A stretch of DNA of 28,349 bases, taken from the NCBI GenBank assembly GCA_900542085.1, contig UQMK01000027.1, positions 1 to 28,349 of the forward strand. Reading direction: 5' to 3'. The notes beneath the pieces are model-generated. The model was not told the origin of the DNA. It saw only the letters and a list, made by a program, of their open reading frames with translations, and did not search any database. The DNA is from an uncultured Collinsella sp. Its GTDB lineage: Bacteria; Actinomycetota; Coriobacteriia; Coriobacteriales; Coriobacteriaceae. Positions 1 through 9,219 of this stretch are shown here, piece after piece (positions within the stretch are counted from its first letter, which is position 1; each line of letters starts with the position of its first letter). The position numbers and the translations under genes are program-made.

Positions 1-89
1 GATGCGACACCCGTAGGTGCCCATCCTCGCAGTATCCGGTTCTCAAGGTGCACGCCCCGCGGCTGATCCGGTTCGACCGGGCCGCGCGG
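1..89 (-). promoter_or_regulatory. rRNA-operon-type leader (boxA and hairpins), reading out of the left edge
   Basis: Read on the minus strand, 39-52 gives TGCACCTTGAGAAC, close to the Gram-positive rrn boxA form (TGCTCTTTGAAAAC; 11 of 14 positions). Just upstream, 57-89 folds into a GC-rich hairpin built on CCGGT/ACCGG and GCCGC arms, in the place a boxB hairpin would take. Downstream, 1-25 folds as a second hairpin with a CACC/GGTG stem around a UACG loop and GATG/CATC ends. A boxB-boxA order followed by a structured stretch is typical of the antitermination leader or spacer before 16S or 23S rRNA. The rRNA itself would lie outside the window. I found no convincing -35/-10 pair between the phosphohexomutase stop and this leader. 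A different structured leader cannot be excluded. Confidence 0.45.
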
Positions 90-235
90 CAAGGAGATAT
101 ATTGCCAGACCGGAGGGGCCCCGGGGGCGGGAATCTGGGAGCACACATTTCCTACACAACTGTGCCCTCAACTGACGCTTGCCAGTTGATAGCTACCGCT
201 TGCCGAGCACATCTTTATATAGAGTGGCCCCTTGG

Positions 236-1636
236 CTATAGCCGATATGCGCCCCTGGCCAAAGCGCAGCCGGCATCTAGCAGCTCATCGCGCTCCTCCA
301 CCGAAAAGCCCTCGGCGTACACGCGCACCACCGGTTCGGTCCCGCTGGGACGGATCAGCAGCCAGGTGTCATCCTCAAATGCCAGACGCAAGCCGTCCAT
401 ATGGCTTACGCTCTGCGGCGCCTTGCCGCATATCGACTTGGGATTCACGCCGGGAAGCAGCGTGCGCAACGTCTCGGCATCCTCGGCCTCAAGGCGCAAA
501 TCTCGACGTCCGTAACTCGTCTTGCCAAAGCTCGCCTCGAGCTGATCGATAAGCACGCCCAAGGGCGCGCCGGTCTTGGCCATGAGCTCGCACAAAATCA
601 GGCAGGCAAGGATGCCGTCGCGCTCGGGCATGTGCGCGGCGATACCGATACCACCGGCCTCTTCACCGCCCACGAGAACACCGCCCTTCTTCATCTCGGC
701 GGCTATATATTTAAAACCGACGGGCTTGATGACCACGCGGCAGCCGAGTGCCTCGGCAATGCGACGCACAAGCGTGGAGCATGAAAGGTTGACGACGACG
801 CGTCCCTTCAGATTGCGATACTGGACCAAATCGCCCAAAACGAGCGCCATGATCTGATGTGGATGTATATATCTGCCGCGCTCATCAACCGCGCCGATAC
901 GATCGGCGTCGCCATCAGTCACCAGACCGGCGCACGCCCCGTCTTCGACAACTGCGCGCTCACAAGCATCCACCCACGGCTCGACCGGGTCGGGGCAGAT
1001 ATCTCCCCTATCGGTCGTCTCGTCGGCGTGAATCTCATGGACTTCGACGCCAAGCTCTCGAAGCAAGTCGGCAAGATATCCCTGCGCAGCTCCGCCCATG
1101 GGGTCAACCACCACACGCATATGCGCGGCGCGAATGGCATCCGCGTCGACAAACGATGCCACCGCTCGCATATAGTCGGGAATGATATCTGCCGTGCGGT
1201 ATTGCCCCTCAAGCCCCAGCGGCTCGGCGGCCATCGTCTCCTCGAGCTCTTCGATGACATCCTGGTTGGCCGTCGAGCCATCACCCATCCGCAGCTTGAG
1301 GCATAGATAGCCCTGCGGATGATGTGAGCCCGTCACCATAAGCGCGCCGCATGCCTCGCCGTCATACGCAGCCGCCCACGTAAGAGCGGGAGTCGGCACC
1401 GGTCGAGACACGAGCACGGCATCGAGCCCGTGGGCGGCAATCACGCCCGCCGCGAGCTCGGCGAACTCGCGCGCTTGCGGCCGAGTATCAAATCCTACAT
1501 ATACCGTTTTACCGGGATTCGTCTTTTGCCATAGCTTGCCGATAGCATCAGTGACACGAGCGACGTTGTTGATAGTAAAGTCTCCGTCGACGCGAGCTCG
1601 CCAACCGTCAGTTCCAAAGTGAATTATCGCGCACAC
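236..1636 (-). CDS. phosphoglucomutase/phosphomannomutase family enzyme
   Basis: Alpha-D-phosphohexomutase of 466 aa that should interconvert hexose 1- and 6-phosphates (glucose, mannose or an amino sugar) in the cytosol. All four family motifs are visible: the phosphoserine loop TGSHHP (Ser about 104), the metal loop DGDADR (241-246), the sugar-binding GGEEAGG (323-329) and the phosphate-binding RPSGTEP (429-435). The N-terminus HFGTDGWRA is the usual family opening. The frame is open further upstream, but the GTG at 1634-1636 has GAGGTG well placed before it and puts HFGTDGW at residue 6, so I choose it. A weak promoter-like pair (TTGCCG at 1698-1703, TATACC at 1677-1682, 15-bp spacer) lies upstream, after the terminator of the preceding gene. 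Substrate choice among PGM, PMM and GlmM cannot be read from sequence alone. The stop is TAG. Confidence 0.9.
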   Translation of the reverse strand: MCAIIHFGTDGWRARVDGDFTINNVARVTDAIGKLWQKTNPGKTVYVGFDTRPQAREFAELAAGVIAAHGLDAVLVSRPVPTPALTWAAAYDGEACGALMVTGSHHPQGYLCLKLRMGDGSTANQDVIEELEETMAAEPLGLEGQYRTADIIPDYMRAVASFVDADAIRAAHMRVVVDPMGGAAQGYLADLLRELGVEVHEIHADETTDRGDICPDPVEPWVDACERAVVEDGACAGLVTDGDADRIGAVDERGRYIHPHQIMALVLGDLVQYRNLKGRVVVNLSCSTLVRRIAEALGCRVVIKPVGFKYIAAEMKKGGVLVGGEEAGGIGIAAHMPERDGILACLILCELMAKTGAPLGVLIDQLEASFGKTSYGRRDLRLEAEDAETLRTLLPGVNPKSICGKAPQSVSHMDGLRLAFEDDTWLLIRPSGTEPVVRVYAEGFSVEERDELLDAGCALARGAYRL

Positions 1637-1760
1637 GCGCAGACACCTCGCAGTGTTTGGATCATGGTACGCATGAGGTATACCCGCAACGGGCATCCGG
1701 CAAGCCGCCGGCACGCTCGTTCACCGTTTAGGCAAAAGCGTCGAGGTGCGCACCGACAAC

Positions 1761-1785
1761 AAAAAACCGCCCCAGCGGGGGCGGT
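1761..1785 (-). terminator. intrinsic terminator after the homocysteine methyltransferase gene
   Basis: On the minus strand an 8-bp perfect stem (ACCGCCCC/GGGGCGGT, 1766-1773 with 1778-1785) with a CGCT loop is followed by a T run (1761-1765). It lies about 25 nt after the stop codon at 1811 and separates that gene from the phosphohexomutase gene. Confidence 0.85.
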
Positions 1786-1810
1786 GATTCGATACTCCCA
1801 TTTTCGGGTT

Positions 1811-2704
1811 CTATATATTGAGCGCATCTGCCATAGCGGCTGTCGTAACCGCCGTGGTTCCGCAGCAGCTGCCTACCATTGCGGCGCCCGCCCGCTTCCA
1901 CTCGACGCATGCGCGAGCGAAGGCTTCGGGGTCCTCATGCCACACGGGACCATCCTGTGTCTGAACCGGATTTCCCGCGTTGGGACGCACCGTGACGGGA
2001 GTAGTCGCCGATGCAACCATCCTGGGCACCGCCGCGTTCGCGGCCGCAAGCGAACAGCAATTAACACCAACCGAGTTTGCGCCGTGTTTTTCGGCGTACA
2101 AAACGGCTGCCTCGATGTTGAGGCCATCGCCCAACAGGTCGCCTTTATCGTCAACGACAAAACTCACCAGGACAGGCATACCGTCGGCGGCATCTCGGGC
2201 GCCGGCAAGCATGGGCTGCAAATTACGGATAGACGTCACCGTCTCGATCAGCAGACCGTCAACACCAGCATTGAGCAAGGCGTGCGCTTGTTCGCGCGCA
2301 ATGCCTCGGATTTCACGATACTCGGCAGAGTCCTCGGCAAACCACTCAATACAAATCGGGCCCATCGAGCCCAGCAGCAGCTGTGGGTGCGCCTGGCGAG
2401 CATCGTCGACGGCCCCGCGATTGACCTCCGCCACGGACGGCGCAATCTGGTCGTGCTTGAGGGCATAGCTTGATGCCTGAAAGGTGTTGGTAATGAGCAC
2501 CTGCGCGCCGGCGGCGACATACAAGCGATGGATACGAGAAACGGTCTGCGGCTCTGCCAGATTCCAAAACGCCGGTGGAATGTCGGCGGCATCGTACTCA
2601 CTCAACAGAACACTGCCCATGGGGCCCTGCGCCAACAAGGTCTCGCTCGACAAGCGGCGCGTAAGTTCCTCGGCACCAAAGCGGTTGTAATAACTCGTAT
2701 CCAT
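1811..2704 (-). CDS. homocysteine S-methyltransferase family protein
   Basis: Stand-alone homocysteine-binding (Pfam S-methyl_trans) domain of 297 aa. It transfers a methyl group to homocysteine to give methionine, with Zn-activated thiolate. The three zinc-ligand cysteines are present: Cys216 in GVNC and Cys280/Cys281 in GSCCGT. TNTF (residues 72-75) and ASSYAL are also typical. The length matches single-domain enzymes (MmuM/YbgG type), or the N-terminal module of MetH encoded alone; the methyl donor (S-methylmethionine, betaine or a cobalamin partner) is not evident. The ATG at 2704 is preceded by GCGGGA and lies 10 nt after the stop of the upstream metal-regulator gene, so the two probably share a transcript. 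A strong terminator follows at 1761-1785. The stop is TAG. Confidence 0.88.
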   Translation of the reverse strand: MDTSYYNRFGAEELTRRLSSETLLAQGPMGSVLLSEYDAADIPPAFWNLAEPQTVSRIHRLYVAAGAQVLITNTFQASSYALKHDQIAPSVAEVNRGAVDDARQAHPQLLLGSMGPICIEWFAEDSAEYREIRGIAREQAHALLNAGVDGLLIETVTSIRNLQPMLAGARDAADGMPVLVSFVVDDKGDLLGDGLNIEAAVLYAEKHGANSVGVNCCSLAAANAAVPRMVASATTPVTVRPNAGNPVQTQDGPVWHEDPEAFARACVEWKRAGAAMVGSCCGTTAVTTAAMADALNI

Positions 2705-2714
2705 ATATATCCCG

Positions 2715-3137
2715 CTATTCCTCGACGCTGATTCCCTGCTTTTCGAGATAGGCGAGCCAGCGGTTCATCGTGTCCTCGGATAGAGCATGCTCCATCATGC
2801 AGGCCTCGGAATCGGCTCGCTCAAATTCGACACCGAGCTCCTGAACCAAAAACGTGCGGACCAGACGATGGCGATACCAGATAGCCGAGCCGACCTCGCG
2901 CCCACGGTCAGTCAGGATAACTTTGCCGTAGTGAGACTGTTCGACAAGTTCAGATGCCTTGAGAGCCGAAACCGCCTTGTTGACCGATGCCTTCGAGACG
3001 CCAAGGCGCTGTGCGATATCGACCGACCGCACGCCGCCGGTCTCCCCATCTTCGCTTTCGATGCGAACCATGCACTCCAAGTAGTCTTCGTTCGCCACCG
3101 TTAGGTGTAGCTCGCGCGAGCTATTTGTCGTATCCAT
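2715..3137 (-). CDS. DtxR/MntR family metal-dependent transcriptional repressor
   Basis: 140-aa regulator with an N-terminal winged helix-turn-helix (about residues 35-80; VDIAQRLGVSKASVNKAV is the recognition region) and a C-terminal dimerisation and metal domain. Metal ligands expected from MntR/DtxR are visible: Asp18 and Glu21 in EDYLE, His90 in WYRH, and the cluster EACMMEH with Glu111, Cys113, Glu116 and His117. Cys113 lines up with Cys102 of DtxR rather than the Gly of MntR, so iron sensing is as likely as manganese. There is no SH3-like third domain, as in MntR (142 aa). Two ATGs are possible, at 3143 and 3137; AGAAGGGA is 9 nt from the latter and only 3 nt from the former, so I take 3137. 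It is divergent from pepT over a 20-bp palindrome and is followed after 10 nt by the methyltransferase gene. Confidence 0.88.
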   Translation of the reverse strand: MDTTNSSRELHLTVANEDYLECMVRIESEDGETGGVRSVDIAQRLGVSKASVNKAVSALKASELVEQSHYGKVILTDRGREVGSAIWYRHRLVRTFLVQELGVEFERADSEACMMEHALSEDTMNRWLAYLEKQGISVEE

Positions 3138-3168
3138 GAACATCCGTCCCTTCTGCACTCAATGGCTG

Positions 3169-3219
3169 ATTCTACCCCATCCAAGCGTCGCGGTATGCCG
3201 CGGCATACCGTGCTAGAGT
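3169..3219. promoter_or_regulatory. divergent promoter region with a perfect 20-bp palindromic operator candidate
   Basis: Positions 3191-3210 form the perfect palindrome CGGTATGCCGCGGCATACCG. On the minus strand a good -10 (TAGAAT, 3174-3169) for the metal regulator lies 16 bp from the palindrome, which then covers its -35 position. On the plus strand an extended -10 (TGC then TAGAGT, 3211-3219) for pepT starts one base after the palindrome, which again covers the -35. One bound dimer could thus control both directions. The neighbouring DtxR-type repressor is the natural candidate; the palindrome does not match the classical DtxR or MntR boxes, so this is inference. Confidence 0.6.
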
Positions 3220-3257
3220 TCTTGTTGCACACGACGACCAAGATTGGAGCGATCTTT

Positions 3258-4505
3258 ATGGAAAACACCACCACGAACCCCGACGTCCTCGAGCGTTTTT
3301 TGCGCTATGTCCAGATCAACACGCAGTCCGAGGATGCCAACTGCGACCAGGTGCCGTCGAGCACCGTACAGTTCGACCTTGCCAACGTGCTTGCCGAAGA
3401 ACTGCGCGAGCTGGGTGCAACCGATGCCCATGTAACCGAAAACGCCTATGTCTGCGCGCACATTCCCGCTAGCGCCGGTTCCGAGAATAAGCCCGCCCTG
3501 GGCCTGATCGCGCACCTCGATACCACCGAGGTCGCGCCGGGCGCCGGCGTAGCGCCGCACATCGTGCACTACGAGGGCGGCGATCTGGTTTGCGGCATCG
3601 TCGACGGCAAGCCCGTGTCCATGAGCACCGCCAAACTTCCTGCCCTCAACAACCTGGTGGGTGAGGACCTTGTCTGCACCGACGGAACTACGCTGCTGGG
3701 CGCCGACGACAAGGCGGGTGTCGCCGAAATCATGGCGCTTGTCGCACGCATCGCGCAGGATCCCTCCCTGCCCCATCCCGCGCTCGGCATTTGCTTCTGC
3801 CCGGACGAGGAAATCGGTCACGGTGCCGAGCTGTTGGATATCGAGGCCTTCGGCTGCAAGTACGCTTACACGGTCGACGGCGGTCCGGTTGGCGAGCTTG
3901 AGTGGGAGTGCTTCAACGCCGCCGAGGCAACCGTTCGCTTTGAGGGCCAGTCCATTCACCCCGGCGACGCCAAGGGGCGCATGGTCAACGCGGGCAACCT
4001 GTTCTGCGACTTCAACGCCCTGCTCCCCTACGAGCAGCGCCCGGAATACACCGAGGGCTACGAGGGCTTCTATCACCTTGAGGGCGTCTCGGCAACGGTC
4101 GACCATGCCACGGCGCGCTATATCGTCCGTGATCACGATGCCGCCAAGTTCCAGCAGAAACTCGAGCTGATGAATGCCGCCGCCGCACTGCTCAACCAGC
4201 GACTGGGCGAGGAGCGCGTAACGGTCGAGATTAAGCAGCAGTATCGAAATATGGCCGAGATCGTTCGTGACTATCCCGAGCTTATTGATGTTGCCAAGGA
4301 AGCCTACCTTGCCTGCGGCGTTGAGCCCCAAGTACTGCCGATTCGCGGCGGCACCGACGGCGCACAGCTGTCGTTCCGCGGCCTGCCCTGCCCCAACCTC
4401 TCGACAGGCGGCTACTGTTACCACGGCGTCAACGAGTTTGTCCCGGTCAGCTCGCTCGTCAAGATGACCGACGTCCTGCAGGAGCTCGTCGCCCGTTTCG
4501 CATAA
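3258..4505 (+). CDS. pepT: peptidase T (tripeptide aminopeptidase, M20B)
   Basis: 415-aa cytosolic dizinc aminopeptidase that removes the N-terminal residue from tripeptides. M20 motifs are in order: HLDTTE (His86, Asp88), LGADDKAG (bridging Asp150), PDEEIGHGA (catalytic Glu184, Glu185), TVDGGPVGELEWE (Asp207) and the C-terminal YHGVNEF histidine. DGGPVGELEWE and GTDGAQLSFRGLPCPNL are characteristic of PepT rather than other M20 enzymes. The frame is open from 3162, but the ATG at 3258 has GGAG 8 nt upstream and gives the normal family N-terminus, so I use it. It is the only plus-strand gene and is transcribed divergently from the metal regulator; a terminator follows at 4532-4568. The stop is TAA. 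Confidence 0.95.
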   Translation: MENTTTNPDVLERFLRYVQINTQSEDANCDQVPSSTVQFDLANVLAEELRELGATDAHVTENAYVCAHIPASAGSENKPALGLIAHLDTTEVAPGAGVAPHIVHYEGGDLVCGIVDGKPVSMSTAKLPALNNLVGEDLVCTDGTTLLGADDKAGVAEIMALVARIAQDPSLPHPALGICFCPDEEIGHGAELLDIEAFGCKYAYTVDGGPVGELEWECFNAAEATVRFEGQSIHPGDAKGRMVNAGNLFCDFNALLPYEQRPEYTEGYEGFYHLEGVSATVDHATARYIVRDHDAAKFQQKLELMNAAAALLNQRLGEERVTVEIKQQYRNMAEIVRDYPELIDVAKEAYLACGVEPQVLPIRGGTDGAQLSFRGLPCPNLSTGGYCYHGVNEFVPVSSLVKMTDVLQELVARFA

Positions 4506-4531
4506 GACTGGCTGCATAAGCCCAAAAGACG

Positions 4532-4568
4532 AATCGCCCCGTCCTCAACCGAGAACGGGGCGATTTTT
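4532..4568 (+). terminator. intrinsic terminator of pepT
   Basis: A perfect stem ATCGCCCCGT/ACGGGGCGAT (4533-4542 with 4555-4564), with a smaller inner pairing, is followed by T residues to 4568. It lies 27 nt after the pepT stop. Confidence 0.9.
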
Positions 4569-4592
4569 GGTGCAAGAAAAGTAGTCGGCATC

Positions 4593-4752
4593 GCAGGTTG
4601 AGCCAACGTCAGCGAGCGACGTCCAGAGCGAACAAGTTGGCATGAAAAAGGCAGGGCATTGACCTTCTGGTCATGCCCTGCCTTTTGAATGACAAATTGT
4701 CGCTCTGGGCGTCGCGCAGCGTCGAGCCGCTACGCGGGCTGGTAAGCCCGCG
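4593..4752. repeat. intergenic structured repeat element, copy A
   Basis: Composite element between the convergent pepT and lcp genes. On the plus strand it has a box CGCAGGTTGAGC (from 4592), a very long hairpin (outer arms 4617-4631 with 4700-4714, 15 pairs with one G-U; inner arms 4647-4664 with 4669-4685), a second box GCAGCGTCGAGCCG (4717-4730), and an 8-bp hairpin with a GGTA loop (4733-4752) ending 5 nt from the lcp stop codon. Copy C at 20134-20295 has the same boxes and GGTA-loop hairpin but different stem sequences that still pair. Copy B at 26163-26266 shares the long hairpin nearly base for base, with a compensating G-C to A-T change. It could be a 3' UTR RNA element, a REP/BIME-like repeat or a small MITE. 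Confidence 0.8.
4645..4686. terminator. bidirectional intrinsic terminator inside element A
   Basis: The inner stem AAAGGCAGGGCA/TGCCCTGCCTTT (4647-4658 with 4674-4685), extended by TGACC/GGTCA around TTCT, is flanked by an A run (4645-4649) and a T run (4683-4686). It can therefore end transcription from pepT (plus) and from lcp (minus). Confidence 0.75.
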
Positions 4753-4757
4753 CAACT

Positions 4758-5984
4758 CTAATAGTTGGCTTCGTAGCCGTTGCCGTCACCGGTGGGCTCT
4801 TCGTAGTAATCGGAGCCGTCGCTCGAATCATCGGAATCGTCCGAGCCACCCGACGAGGTCGCGGTGCCATATGCGTAGTCCTCGGACGTATTGTTGTTGA
4901 GGTCACCGATCGTGGAGCTGGAGCCGTCTGAAAGGCCCATGGTGTTGGGGCCCTTGGGATCCTCACCGGCGTCGACGCGGGCCATCATTTCCTTAAGCTC
5001 GTCTTCGTAGACAAAGACATAGCTCACGCCGTCGATCATAGTGCTGTCGTCAGCATACGAAGGCAGGTTGGCCGAGTAGATGCCCTCGACATCCATGCCG
5101 CGCATGGCATTGACCGTGGAGACGATATCCTGAACGCTCATATCAGTTACGAGCATATCGGACAGCGAATTAACCAGGCCAAAGATCTTCGTGGCATCGA
5201 AGTTATTGAGAATCTGGTTGGCAAGGGCGCCAAGCACCTGACGCTGATGGCGCATGCGCGTGTAATCGCCGTCGGCATAGGTGTAGCGGCAGCGGGCATA
5301 GGTAAGGGCAGTAGCGCCGTCCATATGCTGCTGACCAGCGGTAATCTTAATATCCAGGTGCTCGGGATCGTCGACGTCGTCGGTCGCGTTGATGTCGATA
5401 CCGCCAACCGAATCAATAAGCGACTGCATGCCGTCAAAGCTGACCTCGGCATAGTGAGAAATCTGCACGCCGCACAGCTCGTTGACCGCCTGGACCATGG
5501 CCTCGGCGCCGCCAACGGTGTGGCAGGCGTTGATCTTCATGGTCTCGCCCTTGTACACGACCTTGGTGTCGCGCGGAACGGAAATGAGCGTCGCCTGCTT
5601 TTGCGTGGGGTCGATGCGTGCCAGGATAATCGAGTCGGCACGATACGTATCCTCGCCCGGACGACCGTCGGTACCAAGAAGCAACACGTAGAACGGATCT
5701 TTTGCCTCATTGGTATCGACCAGAATCTGGCGCAGGTTGTTGGTAATGACATTGGAGTCGCCAAGCTTGCCCATGATAGTGGCAAACCACAGACCCGCAG
5801 CAGTCGTAGCGCTCAGCAGCACGCCGAGTACGGCGATGAGAGCTACGCGGCGAACCGTGCGGCCGCGACGGCGCTGACGGGCGCGCTCGGAATAGCGTGC
5901 GACATTGTCGCGGCTGTAGATCTTGGCCTGCGCACCAGTCGAGGGTCTTCGGGTGTTATCCGCTAGGGGTTTCTTGTTAAACAT
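4758..5984 (-). CDS. LytR-CpsA-Psr (LCP) family cell-wall glycopolymer ligase
   Basis: 408-aa membrane-anchored phosphotransferase that attaches lipid-linked glycopolymers to peptidoglycan outside the cell. An Arg-rich cytoplasmic N-terminus (residues 12-46) is followed by one membrane helix (about 47-69) and an external LCP domain (about 95-310). Family motifs are LLLGTDGRPGEDTYRADSI (102-119), SVPRDT (135-140), GGIDI (194-198) and the Arg-rich TYARCRY...DYTRMRHQRQ segment (228-249), which bind pyrophosphate and lipid. The last 55 residues are a Ser/Asp/Gly/Tyr-rich, probably disordered tail. The ATG at 5984 has AGG 6 nt upstream; a TTG two codons earlier is less likely. It starts 12 nt after the murA stop, so the two form an operon for envelope synthesis. 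The stop is TAG and abuts element A. Confidence 0.92.
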   Translation of the reverse strand: MFNKKPLADNTRRPSTGAQAKIYSRDNVARYSERARQRRRGRTVRRVALIAVLGVLLSATTAAGLWFATIMGKLGDSNVITNNLRQILVDTNEAKDPFYVLLLGTDGRPGEDTYRADSIILARIDPTQKQATLISVPRDTKVVYKGETMKINACHTVGGAEAMVQAVNELCGVQISHYAEVSFDGMQSLIDSVGGIDINATDDVDDPEHLDIKITAGQQHMDGATALTYARCRYTYADGDYTRMRHQRQVLGALANQILNNFDATKIFGLVNSLSDMLVTDMSVQDIVSTVNAMRGMDVEGIYSANLPSYADDSTMIDGVSYVFVYEDELKEMMARVDAGEDPKGPNTMGLSDGSSSTIGDLNNNTSEDYAYGTATSSGGSDDSDDSSDGSDYYEEPTGDGNGYEANY

Positions 5985-5996
5985 AGGCAACCTGCA

Positions 5997-7280
5997 TTAG
6001 TAGATGACGGGATCGGGAACGGTGGCATGTTCGACATGCGCGCCAAGCGCCTGCAGCTTTTCGACAAACTGCTCGTAGCCACGTTTGATGTGATGGATGG
6101 CCGAGACCTCGGTAACGCCATCGGCGATAAGACCGGCAACCACAAGCGCCGCGCCGCCACGCAGGTCGGGTGAGGTGACCTGTGCGCCCGAGAAGCCCTT
6201 GACGCCGTGAATCATGGCGTGATGGCTCTCGATACGAATATCGGCACCCATACGCACGAGCTCGGAGGCGAACATGAAGCGGTTCTCGAAGATGTTCTCG
6301 GTAATTACGGAGCTTCCGTCGGCAAGGGCCGAAAGCACCATGATCTGCGCCTGCATATCAGTCGGGAAACCCGGGAACGGAAGCGTCTGGATATCGACCG
6401 GCCTGATGCGCTCGACGCGATTGACGTGGACGCCGTTCTCGATACGCTCGCACTCGATGCCCATAAGTTCCATCTTTTTGAGCACCATTCCCAGGTGGAT
6501 GGGGCAGAAGCCCGTAACATCGACGCCGCGCTCATCGGCCATGAGGGCGCCGGCGACGATAAAGGTGCCGGCCTCGATGCGGTCACCCACCACGCAATGG
6601 GTAACGGGATGCAGCTCCTCCACGCCCTCGATGGTCACGACGGGCGTGCCTGCGCCGACGATCTTGGCACCCATCTCGTTGAGCATGTTGGCAAGGTCGA
6701 CGATCTCGGGCTCGCGGGCAGCGTTGTCGATAACCGTGGTGCCCTGTGCGCGCACGGCAGCCATGATGAGGTTCTCGGTGGCGCCCACGCTCGCGAATTC
6801 GAGCGTGACGGTGGTGCCGTGCAGACCCTGGGGAGCACTGGCGTTGATGTAGCCGTGGGCGGTGTCGAACTCGACGCCCAGAGCCTCAAGACCCAAGATA
6901 TGCATATCGATCTTGCGAGCACCCAGGTTGCAGCCGCCCGGCATGGCGATCTTGGCGCGATGGAAACGACCCAGCAGGGGGCCCATCACAGCCGTGGAGG
7001 CGCGCATCTTGGCGACAAGCTCGTAGGGCGCCTCCCAAGAATCGACCTGGGAGGTATCGATCTCGAGCGTGTGCTCGTCGAGAACATCGATCGTAGCGCC
7101 CATGCCCTTGAGCACCTTGCCCATCACGTGGACATCGGAAATATCGGGCACGTTCCGCAGCGTCGTCTTGCCCGGCGCCAGAAGCGTTGCCGCCATAAGT
7201 TTGAGCGCGGAGTTCTTAGCACCCGAAACAGGCACGGAACCTCCGATGGCGTGGCCACCCTCAACGCGGATAATATCCAA
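5997..7280 (-). CDS. murA: UDP-N-acetylglucosamine 1-carboxyvinyltransferase
   Basis: 427-aa enzyme for the first committed step of peptidoglycan synthesis: PEP plus UDP-GlcNAc to enolpyruvyl-UDP-GlcNAc. The catalytic loop MPGGCNLGARKID carries Cys117, the residue alkylated by fosfomycin, so the enzyme is predicted to be drug-sensitive in type. Lys22 in SGAKNS and the PFPGFPTDMQAQ and RGGAALV segments are also conserved. The start is a TTG at 7278-7280 with GAAAGGG (7287-7293) 6 nt upstream; no in-frame ATG is better placed. The U-tract of the ATP synthase terminator directly touches this Shine-Dalgarno sequence, leaving no room for a promoter after the terminator. It is followed after 12 nt by lcp. 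The stop is TAA. Confidence 0.96.
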   Translation of the reverse strand: MDIIRVEGGHAIGGSVPVSGAKNSALKLMAATLLAPGKTTLRNVPDISDVHVMGKVLKGMGATIDVLDEHTLEIDTSQVDSWEAPYELVAKMRASTAVMGPLLGRFHRAKIAMPGGCNLGARKIDMHILGLEALGVEFDTAHGYINASAPQGLHGTTVTLEFASVGATENLIMAAVRAQGTTVIDNAAREPEIVDLANMLNEMGAKIVGAGTPVVTIEGVEELHPVTHCVVGDRIEAGTFIVAGALMADERGVDVTGFCPIHLGMVLKKMELMGIECERIENGVHVNRVERIRPVDIQTLPFPGFPTDMQAQIMVLSALADGSSVITENIFENRFMFASELVRMGADIRIESHHAMIHGVKGFSGAQVTSPDLRGGAALVVAGLIADGVTEVSAIHHIKRGYEQFVEKLQALGAHVEHATVPDPVIY

Positions 7281-7293
7281 GGTCTACCCTTTC

Positions 7294-7332
7294 AAAAAGC
7301 ATGCCCGGGGTGGCTGGGCCATCCCGGGCATG
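7294..7332 (-). terminator. strong terminator or attenuator between atpC and murA
   Basis: On the minus strand a continuous 15-bp stem (7318-7332 with 7300-7314, one wobble pair, TGG loop) is followed by GC and five T residues (7298-7294). The T run is immediately followed by the murA ribosome-binding site GAAAGGG. The hairpin should end the ATP synthase transcript; any murA-lcp message from upstream must read through it. Confidence 0.88.
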
Positions 7333-7368
7333 ATGTGTTCGCAAATGGTCGAACGCTAAAGCGTTTGA

Positions 7369-7761
7369 CTATTGGGCAAGCTTGAGCTTACACCATGCGA
7401 TTTCATTATAGAGGTAGGCGCGGCGTGCATCATCCTCCGACAAATTACCCAGCTTCTCTTCAAAACCTTGAATATCAGCTTTAACCTTGTCGGCATCGAC
7501 GGTCGCCAAATCGCAAGCGCGCTCGGCGAGGACGGTCACGACATCGTCCGCGACCTGGGCGTAGCCGCCGACCACGGCAAACGTGTGGTCGACAGTGCCC
7601 ATGGCCTTATCGGAAACGCGAACGTAACCGCGGTCGATCGTGCAGATTTCGCTGGAGTGAGCAGGTAAAACGCCAAACTCGCCATCCGTAGACGGAATCG
7701 ACACAAACGCAGCGTCACCCTCATAGGCGAGGCTCACGGGGCACACGATGCGGATACGCAT
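7369..7761 (-). CDS. atpC: F-type ATP synthase epsilon subunit
   Basis: 130-aa central-stalk subunit that couples c-ring rotation to the catalytic hexamer and can inhibit hydrolysis. The N-terminal beta-sandwich is recognisable (MRIRIVCPVSLAYEGDAAFV, then DGEFGVLPAHSS at about 26-37, a hallmark of the family) and is followed by a C-terminal helical hairpin (about 88-130). The ATG at 7761 lies 3 nt after the atpD stop. It is the last gene of the operon, followed by the 7294-7332 terminator. The stop is TAG. Confidence 0.95.
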   Translation of the reverse strand: MRIRIVCPVSLAYEGDAAFVSIPSTDGEFGVLPAHSSEICTIDRGYVRVSDKAMGTVDHTFAVVGGYAQVADDVVTVLAERACDLATVDADKVKADIQGFEEKLGNLSEDDARRAYLYNEIAWCKLKLAQ

Positions 7762-7764
7762 AAC

Positions 7765-9218
<1,454 letters not shown>

Positions 9219-9219
<1 letters not shown>

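Noticed and set aside
61..90. GGTTCGACC as a tRNA T-arm
   Set aside because: The flanking bases do not give a 5-bp stem around a 7-nt loop, and no acceptor or anticodon arm is present; it fits the leader hairpin better.
141..171. TTGAGG and ATGTGT as an rRNA promoter
   Set aside because: Spacing is 17 bp but the -10 matches consensus at only one position.
236..1714. Longer phosphohexomutase start at 1714
   Set aside because: The extra 26 residues match nothing in the family, and the GTG at 1636 has a proper ribosome-binding site.
3213..4517. Minus-strand open frame of 434 codons opposite pepT
   Set aside because: Shadow of pepT, whose M20 motifs are all intact.
6207..7385. Plus-strand open frame opposite murA
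   Set aside because: Shadow; repetitive His/Asp/Gly composition and no start signal.
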